Shown: positions 63,638 through 64,000 of the stretch, piece by piece | How positions within the stretch are numbered: the stretch's first letter is position 1 | How the letters are laid out: each line of letters opens with the position of its first letter | From: Microbacterium sp. LWO12-1.2 | GTDB lineage: Bacteria > Actinomycetota > Actinomycetes > Actinomycetales > Microbacteriaceae | Reading direction: 5' to 3' | NCBI RefSeq assembly: GCF_040675875.1 | Contig: NZ_JBEGII010000001.1 | Coordinates: forward strand, 868,001 to 932,000 | DNA length: 64,000 bases | Translations under genes and position numbers: made by a program | Notes under the pieces: generated by a model | Databases searched by the model: none | The model's input: the letters and a program-made list of their open reading frames with translations, nothing else | What the model was told of the DNA's origin: nothing

Positions 63638-64000
63638 TGCCGGCGGCGAACGCCGCGAGGTCGACGGGACGTCCGAGGATGCGCTCCGCCGCACGGTGCC
63701 CGGAGTAGTACGCGGCGCCGACTGTGGCCGGCTCATCGCCCCAGGTCGCTTCCCCGGCGAAATGCAACACCCCGTCGACCGGACCGGCGAGGGCGTCGTG
63801 GTCGTGATGCGACGACCCCGTGGCGAGATGCGAGTAGGAGCCGACCGAGAACGCGTCGTCACCCCAGTGCGTGATCCAGTGCGCGACCGGGGTGCCCACC
63901 GCCTCTCCATAGAGCCGGCGCAGCGCGGCGACGACGTCGGCGACGACCTCCTCGTCCGGCAGTGCCTGCATACGGCGACCGAACGGGCCGGCTGCGAAGG
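63603..64000 (-). CDS. Flavin monoamine oxidase family protein, C-terminal part (gene continues past the window)
   Basis: The last ~130 residues are present; the frame is open to the window edge, so the N-terminal FAD-binding domain is missing from view. HFAGEATWGDEPATVGAAYYSGHRAAERIL (seen in parts) is the C-terminal FAD contact of amine oxidases, with a conserved GEAT. Members oxidise amines, polyamines or carotenoid-like substrates; this fragment does not show which. It converges on the LOG-family gene. Confidence 0.85.
   Translation of the reverse strand, partial: FAAGPFGRRMQALPDEEVVADVVAALRRLYGEAVGTPVAHWITHWGDDAFSVGSYSHLATGSSHHDHDALAGPVDGVLHFAGEATWGDEPATVGAAYYSGHRAAERILGRPVDLAAFAAGITAQEQQTAAG

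Overview
The window comes from a high-GC Gram-positive chromosome. Gene content and order (argS, lysA-hom-thrB-rho-prfA, prmC-tsaC-wecA-atp operon, dxr/rseP/ispG/proS, tRNA-Arg) point to an actinobacterium, most likely Microbacterium or a close relative in Microbacteriaceae. The assignment is from recognised protein families and codon use only; no database search was possible.

Layout. (a) 1-1757: 3' part of a UvrA-like ABC ATPase. (b) 1769-8869: a roughly 7.1 kb accessory island bounded by a perfect 43-bp direct repeat. Each repeat carries the same 17-bp-stem hairpin, and the right copy sits just downstream of tRNA-Arg(CCG). The island holds an HNH-like zinc protein, a lipoprotein with a calcium-loop-like motif followed by a 1180-residue SIR2-domain protein, and a DUF2510/coiled-coil/GIY-YIG protein. 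It looks like an antiphage-defence cargo with no recognisable integrase. (c) 8877-14690: tRNA-Arg, an SGNH hydrolase, argS, a DUF2993 protein, and a hydrolase/TetR/hydrolase operon with a clear operator. (d) 14695-28212: a BrkB-type membrane protein, threonine/lysine biosynthesis, rho, prfA, cysK-cysE, prmC, tsaC, wecA and an AtpI-like protein. (e) 28219-35190: the complete F1Fo ATP synthase operon atpBEFHAGDC, ending in a strong hairpin. (f) 35213-50794: yaaA, a DUF5684-like protein, an aldo/keto reductase, a PP2C phosphatase with an EccC/FtsK-like ATPase, an asparaginase family protein, OsmC, PlsC, a double-FKBP lipoprotein, dxr, a Mur ligase, a YcnI pair and the site-2 protease rseP. (g) 50864-64000: a DGPF/ECF42 sigma pair, a PhzE-type anthranilate synthase behind a trp attenuator, ispG, an AlaX-like editing protein, a YtrA-type GntR operon, an RNB ribonuclease, a PEP mutase-family protein, proS, a LOG-family protein and the 3' end of an amine oxidase.

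A recurrent feature is promoter architecture. In about twenty genes a TANNNT -10 hexamer lies 6 or 7 bases before the start codon, so their mRNAs should be leaderless. This includes the 11-residue Trp-Trp leader peptide that controls the PhzE-type gene, giving a trp attenuator whose leader ORF has no ribosome-binding site. Other points to examine are a perfect 17-bp inverted repeat spanning the proS start codon, and an atpB gene with no ATG, GTG or TTG before its conserved N-terminus.
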